Assembly (NCBI RefSeq): GCF_000023065.1
Contig: NC_012691.1
Location: 30,001-94,000, forward strand
Reading direction: 5' to 3'
Length of the DNA stretch: 64,000 bases
Source: Tolumonas auensis DSM 9187
GTDB taxonomy: Bacteria > Pseudomonadota > Gammaproteobacteria > Enterobacterales > Aeromonadaceae
A model generated the notes under the pieces. The model did not search any database and was not told the origin of the DNA. It saw only the letters and a list, made by a program, of their open reading frames with translations. The position numbers and the translations under genes are program-made. This document shows positions 30,654 to 39,361 of this stretch, piece after piece; the stretch's first letter is position 1; the number at the start of each line of letters is the position of its first letter.

Positions 30654-30766
30654 TTTGTGTTTCCTCTTATTGTTTGATGACGGCTGACGCAGGTCAGCTC
30701 ACAGTTCATTATTGGTAAAATGACTACAATCTGTTTTATCTGTTTCCGGCACGGGCCTGCATAAAA

Positions 30767-31507
30767 ATGAAAAACAAAATCCTGGTTGTGGATGATGACA
30801 TCGCGATCTGCGAACTGCTGACCGATGTGCTCAGTGAGCATGTCTTTGAGGTCAGAAGCTGTCATCTGGCACAAGCAGCATTGCAAACTTTGCAGCAGGA
30901 ACCTGATATCGCACTGGTGCTATTGGATCTGATGCTGCCCGACATGAGCGGACTGTTATTGTTACAGCAAATCCGCATGCAATTCCCTGATCTGCCCGTC
31001 ATTATGCTCACCGGTCTGGCTACCGAATCCGACATGGTGGTGGGTCTGGAAATGGGTGCCGACGATTACATCGCCAAACCGTTTGTACCGCGTATTGTCG
31101 TTGCGCGGGCCAAAGCGGTGCTGCGACGTACCCCGGTCAGCGATAACCCGCAACGTCGTATCGCCGTGCCGATCAGCGGTCCCGGCTTCCGCTTTGATGG
31201 CTGGTTGCTCAACACCCATACCGGCCGGTTGCATACCCCGGATGGCGATGATATCGAACTGACGCAGGGCGAGTATTCGCTGCTGACGGTACTGCTGAAA
31301 AATGCACGTAAAGTGCTGACGCGCGATCAGTTGCTGGAGATGACCCACAGCGATGCGCTCGACGTGTTTGACCGTACCATCGATGTGCTGATTATGCGTC
31401 TGCGCCGTAAAATCGAACCTAACCCGAAACAACCGGAATATATCCGCACCATCCGTGGTGCCGGCTATGTGATGTCGCGGGAAGTCACGGTCGTACATAA
31501 AGCCTGA
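30767..31507 (+). CDS. OmpR/PhoB-family response regulator of the sugar locus
   Basis: A 246-residue response regulator. The receiver domain (1-120) has the acidic pocket VVDDD (D9-D11), phosphoacceptor D54 in LLDLMLPDMSG, the conserved Thr in IMLTGL and K104 in YIAKPF. The C-terminal winged helix (about 145-240) has LTQGEYSLLTVLLKNARKVLTRDQLLE and RTIDVLIMRLRRKIEPN, ending IRTIRGAGYVM. No kinase gene is adjacent. The nearest is the hybrid kinase at 39362, on the far side of a seven-gene sugar operon whose last gene ends one base from this stop. I infer the two regulators form one system controlling that operon. Confidence 0.92.
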   Translation: MKNKILVVDDDIAICELLTDVLSEHVFEVRSCHLAQAALQTLQQEPDIALVLLDLMLPDMSGLLLLQQIRMQFPDLPVIMLTGLATESDMVVGLEMGADDYIAKPFVPRIVVARAKAVLRRTPVSDNPQRRIAVPISGPGFRFDGWLLNTHTGRLHTPDGDDIELTQGEYSLLTVLLKNARKVLTRDQLLEMTHSDALDVFDRTIDVLIMRLRRKIEPNPKQPEYIRTIRGAGYVMSREVTVVHKA

Positions 31508-32533
31508 TCACCCCTTATTGCCGGCGGTTTGCGCGGCAATGAATGCCTGTAACTCCCCGAGTGGGGCCGCGCCGTCAATCGCATTGGTACTGCGCAGATT
31601 GAAGCGCGCACAGGCATTCCCTAGCTGCAGCGTTTCGAGCAGTCCCCATTGCTGATGCAGGCCATACAGCACCCCGGCACAGAAGGCATCACCGGCACCG
31701 ACCGTGCCGGCAATCTCCTGCGGTTCAATCCAGTAGGAGGGGGTAAACAGGCTGTCACCGTTAGTGTTTTCCGCCCAGGCACCTTCCGGACAATGGATCA
31801 CCACGACTTGCCTTACCCCTTGCTGCAACAGATTTTTTGCGGCATGCGGGATCTGGATCAGGTCTGGTTTACCCTCACTGGTGCGCAGTGGCTGGCCGGT
31901 CAGCGTGGCGGCTTCCAGTTCATTGATGATCAGATAGTCCACATACGGCAAAGCTGGTAATACCACCCGTTTGGCGCGTTCCGGATCATCGATGGAGACC
32001 AAATCCAGCGCAGTGAGATAACCTTTTTGCTGTAACTGATGGAACAGGCGCGCTGCCACCACACCGTATTCAGGGTCTGGTTTTTCCAGTTGCTGCAGCA
32101 GCAACAGATAGGCCAGATGCACGATCTTATGCGGACTGTGCAGCCCCTCCAGAATGTGGGCATCAAATGCCGCATTGCTGCCATGGGCATGAAAGAAGGT
32201 GCGTTGCCCGTTGCGCTGATTGGTCATCACCTGCGTCATACTGGTGGGCAGTGCTGCGGTTTGCAACCAGCGGCAATCAATATCATCATCACTGAGACAC
32301 TGACGGATAAACTCCCCGTCGAGGTCATCGCCGACCAGTCCGGCAGCGGCCAGCGGCAGCCCGGTTTTCATCCGGGCCAGCGTACGTAACACGTTCGGTA
32401 CGGCTCCGCCGGTCGCATTCTCCGTGTGCAGTATCGTTGCCAGCCGCCCTTGTTCCGGCCAGTCATCAATCAGATGCACATGATCGACCAGCATGGTGCC
32501 GGCGGCGAGGATGCCACAACGAGGGGCGTTCAT
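31508..32533 (-). CDS. PfkB-family carbohydrate kinase
   Basis: A 341-residue ribokinase-fold kinase. The N-terminal substrate region is AAGTMLVDHVHLIDDWPEQG followed by TGGAVPNVLRTLARM. The ATP site and catalytic base are in GTVGAGDAFCAGVLYGL (the D of GAGD deprotonates the sugar hydroxyl). LIINELEAATLTG is a typical mid-protein motif. Members phosphorylate sugars or sugar phosphates in the cytoplasm. Placed directly after a class II aldolase (1-nt overlap) it most simply makes the ketose bisphosphate that the aldolase cleaves, like tagatose-6-P or fructose-1-P kinases. It is the last gene of the operon and converges on the response regulator with no gap. The substrate is unproven. Confidence 0.85.
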   Translation of the reverse strand: MNAPRCGILAAGTMLVDHVHLIDDWPEQGRLATILHTENATGGAVPNVLRTLARMKTGLPLAAAGLVGDDLDGEFIRQCLSDDDIDCRWLQTAALPTSMTQVMTNQRNGQRTFFHAHGSNAAFDAHILEGLHSPHKIVHLAYLLLLQQLEKPDPEYGVVAARLFHQLQQKGYLTALDLVSIDDPERAKRVVLPALPYVDYLIINELEAATLTGQPLRTSEGKPDLIQIPHAAKNLLQQGVRQVVVIHCPEGAWAENTNGDSLFTPSYWIEPQEIAGTVGAGDAFCAGVLYGLHQQWGLLETLQLGNACARFNLRSTNAIDGAAPLGELQAFIAAQTAGNKG

Positions 32534-33393
32534 CAGGCTTTTCCTGCGCTGCCAAAGATCTGCATCTGCTCTTCCACCGTTTTCTGGATGGCTGCTTCAA
32601 TGCCCATCAGCATGTGCGCCAGTTCATCGTAGGCGGTTTCACGGTGCTGCATCGCCTGTTCTACCGCGACTAAGGCATTCTGTGACATGCCGGTGTAGAA
32701 GTTGATTTTGTGAATACCGAGCGAGATCGCTTTGCGGAAATCCGCATCACTGATACCGGAACCACCGTGCAGCACCAGCGGCAAACCGGTTTGTTCCTGA
32801 ATCGCTTGCAGGCGCGGGAAGTCGAGTTTTGGCTCACCGCGGTATTTACCGTGCGCATTCCCAATCGCCACAGCCAGTGCATCAATACCGGTGCGGGTGA
32901 CAAAGTCAGTGGCTTTGCTTGGATCGGTAAATTTACTGCTGTCGCAGGAGCCGTACAGCGAACCACCTTCATCGCCACCAACCGCGCCCAGTTCGGCTTC
33001 GACTGAAATGTCCAGTGCGTGGCACATCTTCACCACTTCCGCGGTCTGGCGGATATTTTCTTCATAACTTAACCCCGAGCCATCAAACATCACCGAGGTA
33101 AAACCGAGGCGAATCGCTTTCATCACTGCGTCAAAACTGGTGCCGTGATCGAGGTTCAGTACCACCGGAATATCGTGCAGCGCCGCTTCCGCCTTGATTG
33201 CGGCACAGATCGCCTCCAGCGAGACATATTTAAAATGCACTTCCGCGATATTGATAATAAACGGTGAGCGTTGTGCCTTGGCGGCAGCAAACAGCGCGCG
33301 CAGGAAATGGGTGTCCAGCACATTGAAGGCACCTAAAGCATAACCATGTGCACGGGCATGAGACAGACCCTGAGCGAGAGAGATCAGTGGCAT
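32533..33393 (-). CDS. Class II ketose-bisphosphate aldolase
   Basis: A 286-residue zinc-dependent aldolase of the FbaA/GatY/KbaY type. PVVLNLDHGTSFDAVMKAI carries the catalytic Asp and a zinc His, SVEAELGAVGGDEGG the metal-loop Glu, AIGNAHGKYRG the second zinc His, LPLVLHGGSGISDADF the third, and KINFYTGMSQNAL the phosphate-binding end. The size is that of tagatose-bisphosphate aldolases and not of longer FbaA. It would cleave a ketose 1-phosphate or 1,6-bisphosphate to dihydroxyacetone phosphate plus an aldehyde. Its stop overlaps the PfkB kinase start by one base and it starts 12 bp after the isomerase gene. The true substrate is not readable from sequence. Confidence 0.88.
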   Translation of the reverse strand: MPLISLAQGLSHARAHGYALGAFNVLDTHFLRALFAAAKAQRSPFIINIAEVHFKYVSLEAICAAIKAEAALHDIPVVLNLDHGTSFDAVMKAIRLGFTSVMFDGSGLSYEENIRQTAEVVKMCHALDISVEAELGAVGGDEGGSLYGSCDSSKFTDPSKATDFVTRTGIDALAVAIGNAHGKYRGEPKLDFPRLQAIQEQTGLPLVLHGGSGISDADFRKAISLGIHKINFYTGMSQNALVAVEQAMQHRETAYDELAHMLMGIEAAIQKTVEEQMQIFGSAGKA

Positions 33394-33405
33394 AACAGTA
33401 GCTCC

Positions 33406-34095
33406 TTAAAGTGGCAGAAAACGGGCATATTCGTTACACAGCAAGTGTAGTGGATCGGTGTCTTCTTCGATTTCACTGAAACGGGATTGCGGCCGCAGGA
33501 AGCGGTTATCACGCCGGTCATCATTCACCATCGAGACTTCACCGAGGATCACCGGGCCATGTCCGGGCTCGGCCCAGAACGAGTGATACAGACCCTGTGT
33601 CAGCGAGATGCTTTGTCCGGCGGTCAGGCGCAAGCGGCTGCCAGCTTTATGCCGTTGACGTTCGCCATCAAGCACAACTTCCACATCGGTGGTGTCACAC
33701 TGTTCATCGGCGGTGCGGTTATACAGCTCAATAATCATGTTGCCGCCACCACGATGAATGATGTCTTCCATCTTGTACCAGTGGAAATGCAATGGTGTTT
33801 GCTGACCTTCGCGGCTGATCATGATTTTTTCGGCATACGGTTTCGGGTAGGGTTTTCCGCCGACCGAACCGTTACGCAAGGTGAACAGGGTTAGCCCGGT
33901 ATTGGCAAAATCATTGCTGCCCATATCGGTGACATCCCAGCCTAACTGCAGATCGAACACTTCCTGAAAACGGGTCAGATCCTGAGTGGTCCAGTCCTGT
34001 GGTGTGAAATGCGCAAACGGCGGCAGATAAATCTGGTGTTGTGCAAACAGCGCCTGGCTGTCGGCTAAAATTTCATTGAGCTGTGAACGACGCAT
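33406..34095 (-). CDS. D-lyxose ketol-isomerase family protein
   Basis: A 229-residue cupin-fold sugar isomerase. The family landmarks are VFDLQLGWDVTDMGSNDF, YAEKIMISREGQQTPLHFHW (metal-binding histidines) followed by KMEDIIHRGGGN with the metal Glu, and LTQGLYHSFWAEPGHGPVILGEVS with the fourth ligand. Characterised members interconvert D-lyxose and D-xylulose and also act on D-mannose/D-fructose, with a divalent metal. From memory, a similar protein is the structurally characterised sugar isomerase of E. coli O157:H7. It lies between the FGGY kinase (stop and start abut at 34095/34096) and the aldolase, so the expected flow is aldose to ketose, then phosphorylation. D-lyxose is the likeliest, but not the only, substrate. 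Confidence 0.87.
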   Translation of the reverse strand: MRRSQLNEILADSQALFAQHQIYLPPFAHFTPQDWTTQDLTRFQEVFDLQLGWDVTDMGSNDFANTGLTLFTLRNGSVGGKPYPKPYAEKIMISREGQQTPLHFHWYKMEDIIHRGGGNMIIELYNRTADEQCDTTDVEVVLDGERQRHKAGSRLRLTAGQSISLTQGLYHSFWAEPGHGPVILGEVSMVNDDRRDNRFLRPQSRFSEIEEDTDPLHLLCNEYARFLPL

Positions 34096-35541
34096 TTACC
34101 CCTCCTGTTGGCACAACCAGCGGGTCAGCTGCTGGTAACGCTGATAGCGTGCCTGCAGATCGGGTTGTGATTGTGGTCGGATGATGGCTGTCGCAGGTAC
34201 GGCGTGCGAAGTCAGATGTGATAAGGCTTCCGGCTCAATGGCCAGCCGAGCCAGACGGGCCGCACCAAAGGCAGCGCCGACATCGGCATAGGTCGGCACG
34301 ATGATGCGGCATTGCGTGAGATCGGCAATCATCTGTAACCAGAACTGGCTGCGGGCACCGCCACCGGTGGCAATCATCTGATGCGGGGCGCAACCGGCCT
34401 GTTGCAGCGCGCGGTAGCCATCGGCTAACGAAAAAGCGACGCCCTCCATGACTGCGCGGGCTAAATGGCCGCGTTGATGCTGGTCGGCGAGGCCAAAGAA
34501 TGCGCCACGCACATGCGGTGCATTCCACGGCGTGCGTTCACCATTAAGGAACGGGGCGAATAGCACATCGCCCGCATCATGTTGTTCTGCTTCCTGCGCC
34601 AGTTGCGCTTCCGGTGTGGAAGTGAGTCTGGAAAACCAGCTCAGAGAGGCGGCGGCACTTAAGGTGACGGCCATCTGATGCCAGCGCTCGGGCAGGGCAT
34701 GACAGAAGCTGTGTACCGCTTGTTGCGGATTGGCGTAGTGCTGATCGGCGGCGACAAAAATAACTCCGGACGTGCCGAGCGAGACAAAACCATCGCCGGC
34801 TTTGAGCACGCCAAGGCCAATGGCACTGGCGGCATTGTCACCGGCACCGGCAATCAGCGGTGTATTCCGTGGTAAACCCCAGTCATCGGCTAACGTATCA
34901 TATAACGTGCCAGTCACCTGATTACCTTCATATAATTCCGGCATCTGATTGACGGTGAGATTACAGGCCACCAGCAACTCTTCGCTCCACTGGCGGCGCG
35001 CAGTATCGAGCCACAAGGTACCGGCACTGTCGGCCATATCACTGGCGAAATCACCGCTCATGCGGTAGCGCAGATAATCTTTTGGCAGCAGAATGTGTGC
35101 GGTACGGGCAAAAATATCCGGTTCGTGGCGCTGTACCCAGAGTAATTTCGGCGCTGTGAAACCAGCCATCACGCGGTTACCGGTGATACCGATGAAGTCG
35201 GCGCGTTGTTCCAGCCAGCGACACTCTTCGGCACTACGGCCATCGTTCCACAGAATACAGGGGCGCAGTACGCTACCCCGCTCATCCAGCAGCGTGGCCC
35301 CGTGCATCTGGCCGCTGAAACCAATCGCCCGGACCTGCTGCAATGCGGCAGCCTGACGTTTTTTGAACTGTAACATGGCCTGCTGCAGCGCCTGCCACCA
35401 GTCATCCGGGTGTTGTTCGCTGAAACCGGGTTGCGGATGTTGCACCGATAACGGCATGCTGACGCTGTCGATCAGTTTTTCATTGTTATCCAGCAACACG
35501 ACTTTGAGGCTGGAGGTCCCTAAATCAATACCAAGGAACAT
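34096..35541 (-). CDS. FGGY-family kinase, xylulokinase type
   Basis: A 481-residue FGGY sugar kinase close to XylB. MFLGIDLGTSSLKVVLLD is the N-terminal phosphate loop, AIGFSGQMHGATLLDERG and CILWNDGRSAEEC are XylB-type substrate motifs, IAGAGDNAASAIGLGVLKAG contains the catalytic Asp, and MIATGGGARSQFWLQMIADL is the C-terminal ATP loop. It should phosphorylate the ketose (for example D-xylulose at C5) made by the isomerase next to it. I leave the symbol empty because no xylA or xylR accompanies it and the substrate may differ. It is the first catabolic gene after a terminator-like hairpin that separates it from the transporter genes. Confidence 0.88.
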   Translation of the reverse strand: MFLGIDLGTSSLKVVLLDNNEKLIDSVSMPLSVQHPQPGFSEQHPDDWWQALQQAMLQFKKRQAAALQQVRAIGFSGQMHGATLLDERGSVLRPCILWNDGRSAEECRWLEQRADFIGITGNRVMAGFTAPKLLWVQRHEPDIFARTAHILLPKDYLRYRMSGDFASDMADSAGTLWLDTARRQWSEELLVACNLTVNQMPELYEGNQVTGTLYDTLADDWGLPRNTPLIAGAGDNAASAIGLGVLKAGDGFVSLGTSGVIFVAADQHYANPQQAVHSFCHALPERWHQMAVTLSAAASLSWFSRLTSTPEAQLAQEAEQHDAGDVLFAPFLNGERTPWNAPHVRGAFFGLADQHQRGHLARAVMEGVAFSLADGYRALQQAGCAPHQMIATGGGARSQFWLQMIADLTQCRIIVPTYADVGAAFGAARLARLAIEPEALSHLTSHAVPATAIIRPQSQPDLQARYQRYQQLTRWLCQQEG

Positions 35542-35611
35542 GCGGTGGCTCCCGGAAAATTGCCCGTCTGGTCAGCATTCTTACGAGGAGAAAAACACTG
35601 ACCACAGTGGC

Positions 35612-35635
35612 AAAAACGCCGCCTTGCGGCGGCGT
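35612..35635 (-). terminator. Internal terminator-like hairpin of the sugar operon
   Basis: On the minus strand ACGCCGCC (35635-35628) and GGCGGCGT (35623-35616) form a perfect 8-bp GC-rich stem with GCAA loop, followed by TTTT. It lies 16 bp past the stop of the binding-protein gene and before the FGGY kinase, so transporter mRNA should exceed catabolic mRNA. Confidence 0.88.
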
Positions 35636-35650
35636 GTCGTATGGGGTGAA

Positions 35651-36592
35651 TTATTTAACAGTCCAGCCTTTGTAATCTTTCACGTTGTTGCGATCGATCA
35701 TGGTTACCGGGATCAGCACTGGTTCTTTCGGTGCTGGTTTGCCCTGCAGAATGTCATAACCGATTTCTACGGCTCGGGATGCCATGACTTGTGGATCCTG
35801 AGCTGGTGTTGCAACGAACAGGTTGTTATCACGTTTCAGAGCTTCTTCCGCATCCGGTGAACCATCTACACCGACGATGAAGAATTCACTGCGCTGCGCC
35901 TGTTTGGCTGCCAGATCCGCACCGATACCGGTCGGGTCGTTGATAGCAAATACCGCATCAATTTTCGGATGTGCAGCCAGCAGAGAAGTCATCACTTCCA
36001 GGCCACCTTCACGGCTGCCTTTACCGTTCTGGTTAGAAGACAGTACTTTGATGTCTTTGTATTTGTTCAGCGTAGTCATACAGCCATCAACACGGTTGGT
36101 TACTGCAGATACTGGTGGACCGTTGATGATCACAACGTCACCGCGACCCTGCAGTTTGTCGGCAATGTATTGGCAACCCAGTTCACCGGCCTGCGTGTTG
36201 TTGGAAGTTACAGTGGCATCAGCACCTTCGGCGGCAACGTCAACCGCTACCACCACGATGCCGGCTTGCTGGGCACGTTTAACTGCCGGAGCGATCCCTT
36301 TGGAATCAGCCGCATTCAGTACGATCATGTCCACGCCGGCGGCGATGAAGTTATCGATCTGAGTAACCTGTTGGCCTAAGTCATAACCACTGGATACCAG
36401 TGTTACTTTGACGTCTTGACCTGCCAGTTCACGCGCTTTCATTTCAGCACCTTTGGTGATCTGCACGAAGAACGGGTTCGCCAGATCGCCGACGGTAACA
36501 CCGATAGATTTCAGGTCTTTGGCCTGAGCCAGCGGTGCGGTGGTAATGACTGCTGCTGCGACCAGGGTGGACATCAGTTTGTTCAAACGCAT
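35651..36592 (-). CDS. Ribose-type ABC importer, sugar-binding protein
   Basis: A 313-residue periplasmic binding protein of the RbsB/Peripla_BP_4 group. The signal peptide MRLNKLMSTLVAAAVITTAP ends at AQA, and the mature chain opens KDLKSIGVTVGDLANPFFVQ, as in RbsB-type proteins. IDNFIAAGVDMIVLNAADSKG, VVVAVDVAAEGADATVTSNN, VFAINDPTGIGADLAAKQA and FFIVGVDGSPDAEEAL line the sugar cleft. It would capture a free aldose or ketose in the periplasm and deliver it to the permease encoded just upstream. It is third in the operon, 73 bp after the permease with a small hairpin in the gap, and is followed by a terminator-like hairpin. Confidence 0.92.
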   Translation of the reverse strand: MRLNKLMSTLVAAAVITTAPLAQAKDLKSIGVTVGDLANPFFVQITKGAEMKARELAGQDVKVTLVSSGYDLGQQVTQIDNFIAAGVDMIVLNAADSKGIAPAVKRAQQAGIVVVAVDVAAEGADATVTSNNTQAGELGCQYIADKLQGRGDVVIINGPPVSAVTNRVDGCMTTLNKYKDIKVLSSNQNGKGSREGGLEVMTSLLAAHPKIDAVFAINDPTGIGADLAAKQAQRSEFFIVGVDGSPDAEEALKRDNNLFVATPAQDPQVMASRAVEIGYDILQGKPAPKEPVLIPVTMIDRNNVKDYKGWTVK

Positions 36593-36638
36593 AATTGTTG
36601 TACTCCGCCGTTGTTGTAAGGGGGTGTTGCGTTATAGT

Positions 36639-36656
36639 GGGCGTCATTGGACGCCC
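36639..36656. repeat. Small hairpin between permease and binding-protein genes
   Basis: GGGCGTC (36639-36645) and GACGCCC (36650-36656) form a 7-bp stem with an ATTG loop. No U-tract follows. Together with the hairpin at 35612-35635 it brackets the binding-protein cistron and may stabilise that segment of the message. Confidence 0.6.
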
Positions 36657-36665
36657 GTGTGTGTA

Positions 36666-37667
36666 TTAGGCACCCGCATGTTTCCGGGTACGATATTTAT
36701 CAATCAGAACTGCAATGATGATCACACAGCCCTTGATCACCAGCTGCCAGAAGTAGGAGACACCCATCAGCGTCATCCCGTTGTTCATGGCGGCGATAAT
36801 CAATGCGCCGATTAATGTGCCGGTGATAGAACCAATACCACCTGACAGACTGGTACCACCGAGCACAACTGCCGCGATAGCATCCAATTCATAGCCAACG
36901 CCGAGGTTACCGTTGGCACTGTAGAGACGGGAGGCACTCATGATCCCACCCAGGCCGGCCATTAAACCGCTCATGGCGTATACGAAAGTCAGTACCAGAC
37001 CGACCTTGATACCGGTCAGGCGTGCCGCATTGGCATTACCACCGACCGCGTAGACATGCATACCGAGTGTGGTTTTGCGCAGAATGAACCAGCAGATACC
37101 GATCACCACGAAACCAATCACCACGAGCCACGGGATAGGGCCTAAATAAGCGTTACCAATCCATTCAAAGCTAATGTCGTTGTTGATGACGGTAGTCCCG
37201 TCCGCCAGCAGATAGGCTGCTCCCCGGAGGGCCGTATAGGTACCTAGCGTGGCAATGAACGGCGGCAAACCGATATAGGCCACCATCACGCCGTTCAGCG
37301 TCCCCATCAGCAAACCGCCCATCAGCGCAACCGGGATCGACAGTAACCCCAGCTCCGGACTCAGCGATGTCACCATCGCCATGACCGCAGTGGCACCGAG
37401 AATCGAACCGACCGACAGGTCAATCCCGCCGGTGATGATGACAAAGGTCATCCCGGCCGCCAGTACCGTGTTAATCGAGGACTGACGCACGATGTTCATG
37501 ATGTTGGATTCGGTAGCAAAGTTTGGCGTCATCAGACTGAAGCCAATAAAAATCAGGATCAGAACAGGTAAGATCCCTACCGACTGGATCACGCTGTGCA
37601 GCGTGAATTTTTTCTCCGGGCTGGTGGCCGCAGTATGGGTATTGGGTGTGCTCATAGCGTTACTCAT
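36666..37667 (-). CDS. Ribose-type ABC importer, permease
   Basis: A 333-residue RbsC-like inner-membrane permease with about 8-10 helices. VLAAGMTFVIITGGIDLSVGSILGATAV is the strongly conserved RbsC block. NGVMVAYIGLPPFIATLGT, YAVGGNANAARLTGIKV (the EAA-like cytoplasmic loop that contacts the ATPase) and AVVLGGTSLSGGIGSITGTLIGAL follow. I chose the ATG at 37667, 13 bp after the ATPase stop. An in-frame start at 37688 would overlap the ATPase gene, and one at 37655 is also possible. It works as a dimer with the tandem ATPase encoded just upstream. Confidence 0.92.
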   Translation of the reverse strand: MSNAMSTPNTHTAATSPEKKFTLHSVIQSVGILPVLILIFIGFSLMTPNFATESNIMNIVRQSSINTVLAAGMTFVIITGGIDLSVGSILGATAVMAMVTSLSPELGLLSIPVALMGGLLMGTLNGVMVAYIGLPPFIATLGTYTALRGAAYLLADGTTVINNDISFEWIGNAYLGPIPWLVVIGFVVIGICWFILRKTTLGMHVYAVGGNANAARLTGIKVGLVLTFVYAMSGLMAGLGGIMSASRLYSANGNLGVGYELDAIAAVVLGGTSLSGGIGSITGTLIGALIIAAMNNGMTLMGVSYFWQLVIKGCVIIIAVLIDKYRTRKHAGA

Positions 37668-37680
37668 TCCTGGTTCTCTC

Positions 37681-39204
37681 TCACGCAACTGCCGTGCCGG
37701 CTATATGGTGGGTTGCCCCGGTAGCCAGCTCCATGATGTTTTCCTGGGTGATCGCTTCGCCGTCCAGTTCACCGACAATACTGCCGGCGCGCATGACGTA
37801 AACGCGGTCACTCATACCTACGATTTCCGGTAATTCACTGGAGATCATCAGAATCGCCACGCCTTTGCGTGCCATATCCGTCATCATCCGGTAAATCTCG
37901 CTCTTGGCACCGACGTCCACGCCGCGGGTCGGTTCATCCAGAATTAGCAACTTAGGATGGATGGCGACCCAGCGCGAAATCAGCAGTTTCTGCTGGTTAC
38001 CACCGGATAAACTCCCGGCCGCTACCTGGCTGTGCGGGACACGAATGTTCAGCGTTTTGATGGCGGTGTCGCTGATGGCGCGGTTTTTCTGCTCGCTCAG
38101 CACACCGAATTTGCTGTCCCGTTCAATGGTGGCCATCACGATGTTGTCGTGTACGGTCATCTCCAGAAACAGCCCTTGTTCTTTGCGGTTTTCCGTCAGA
38201 AAGCCGATCCCGCAATCAATCGCATCACGGGGATTTCTGATTTCCAGTGGTTTACCCCGGAGTTTAATTTCTCCGGAGGCGACCTTGCGGGCACCGAAAA
38301 TCATTTGTGCCAGTTCAGAACGACCGGCGCCGACCAGACCGGACAGACCGATAATTTCACCGGCGCGGACATTCAGCGTTCCGGACAGGACTTTGTCCTC
38401 ATCCGTCAGATCCTGACATTCCAGCACCATATCCCCTTTCGGAATGGTGCGATCCTTGTTGAACAGATCGTTGAGCGGACGTCCGACCATCATGCGGACC
38501 AGCTCACTGGCGGAGAGTTCGCTGCGCATCAGACTGCCGATATACTGGCCATCACGCAGCACGCTGACACGATCCGACAGCTCATAAATCTCGGCCATAC
38601 GATGGCTGATATAGATGATCGCCATGCCTTCACTGCGCAGTTTCTTGATCAGCGCAAACAGCATGTCGGTTTCACGGGAAGAGAGGGCGGCCGTCGGTTC
38701 ATCCATCACCAGCACGCGGCTCTTCCGGTGCAGGGCGCGGGCGATTTCGACCTGTTGCTGTTCGGCAATGCTCAGATTGGACACTTTGGCCGACGCTTTA
38801 AAGCGGGCGGCCAGACGATCGAGCACGATTTGGGTTTCTTCTTCCATTTTCTGGCGGTTCACCATCCCGTTACGGGTGAGTTCCGAACCGAGGAAAATGT
38901 TTTCGGCAACGGTCAGATTCGGTGCCAGATTGATTTCCTGATAAATCAGGGTAATACCGGCATTCAGCGCATCTTTCGGACCGTTGATGGTAAAGGGTTT
39001 GCCATCAATGAAGATTTCACCGGCAGTTGCGGTGTAAGCACCGGCCAGAATTTTCATCAGGGTACTTTTACCGGCACCATTCTCTCCCATCAGAGAATGG
39101 ACTTCCCCGGGATAGATCGTCAGGCTGACATCCTTCAGGGCGTAGAACTGGCCGAAACGTTTGGCGATGTTTCGCATCTCCAGTATGGGTTGTTTATCGC
39201 TCAT
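37681..39204 (-). CDS. Ribose-type ABC importer, tandem ATPase
   Basis: A 507-residue RbsA/MglA-like protein with two ATPase cassettes. The first has Walker [16 protein letters not shown] (about 40-50), signature [15 protein letters not shown] and Walker [12 protein letters not shown]. The second has the degenerate Walker [17 protein letters not shown], signature [13 protein letters not shown] and Walker [17 protein letters not shown]. The Walker A lysine is replaced in the second cassette, as is usual in this class. The start is set at ATG 39204, with GAGG 6 nt upstream. ATGs 3 and 12 nt earlier are less well placed. It is the first gene of the operon and diverges from the hybrid kinase. Confidence 0.92.
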   Translation of the reverse strand: MSDKQPILEMRNIAKRFGQFYALKDVSLTIYPGEVHSLMGENGAGKSTLMKILAGAYTATAGEIFIDGKPFTINGPKDALNAGITLIYQEINLAPNLTVAENIFLGSELTRNGMVNRQKMEEETQIVLDRLAARFKASAKVSNLSIAEQQQVEIARALHRKSRVLVMDEPTAALSSRETDMLFALIKKLRSEGMAIIYISHRMAEIYELSDRVSVLRDGQYIGSLMRSELSASELVRMMVGRPLNDLFNKDRTIPKGDMVLECQDLTDEDKVLSGTLNVRAGEIIGLSGLVGAGRSELAQMIFGARKVASGEIKLRGKPLEIRNPRDAIDCGIGFLTENRKEQGLFLEMTVHDNIVMATIERDSKFGVLSEQKNRAISDTAIKTLNIRVPHSQVAAGSLSGGNQQKLLISRWVAIHPKLLILDEPTRGVDVGAKSEIYRMMTDMARKGVAILMISSELPEIVGMSDRVYVMRAGSIVGELDGEAITQENIMELATGATHHIAGTAVA

Positions 39205-39361
39205 CATCTGCCTCATGGTGAAGTTTCATGCCAGCAGTAAAACACCGGTATGTAAATGGCGTATGTTTTGTGTGATTCACAATTGTCATATTGTTAACGG
39301 CACTTTAGTTCATGGCGGTGAGCGGCTACTCTGAGACCCTTGCTGGATATGAGAATTTGTT
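39205..39361. promoter_or_regulatory. Divergent control region, sugar operon / hybrid kinase
   Basis: A 157-bp gap between the operon and the kinase gene, the obvious place for the regulated promoter. It contains an inverted repeat TTGTG-TGATT-CACAA at 39268-39282 and, overlapping, a direct repeat ATTGT at 39282-39286 and 39290-39294 (8-bp period). OmpR-type regulators often bind short tandem direct repeats, so the latter is a weak candidate operator. No confident -10/-35 pair is claimed. Confidence 0.5.

Noticed and set aside
38032-39240. 402-codon plus-strand open frame opposite the sugar ABC ATPase
   Set aside because: Antisense shadow of a well-supported two-cassette ATPase. There is no ribosome site or recognisable domain.
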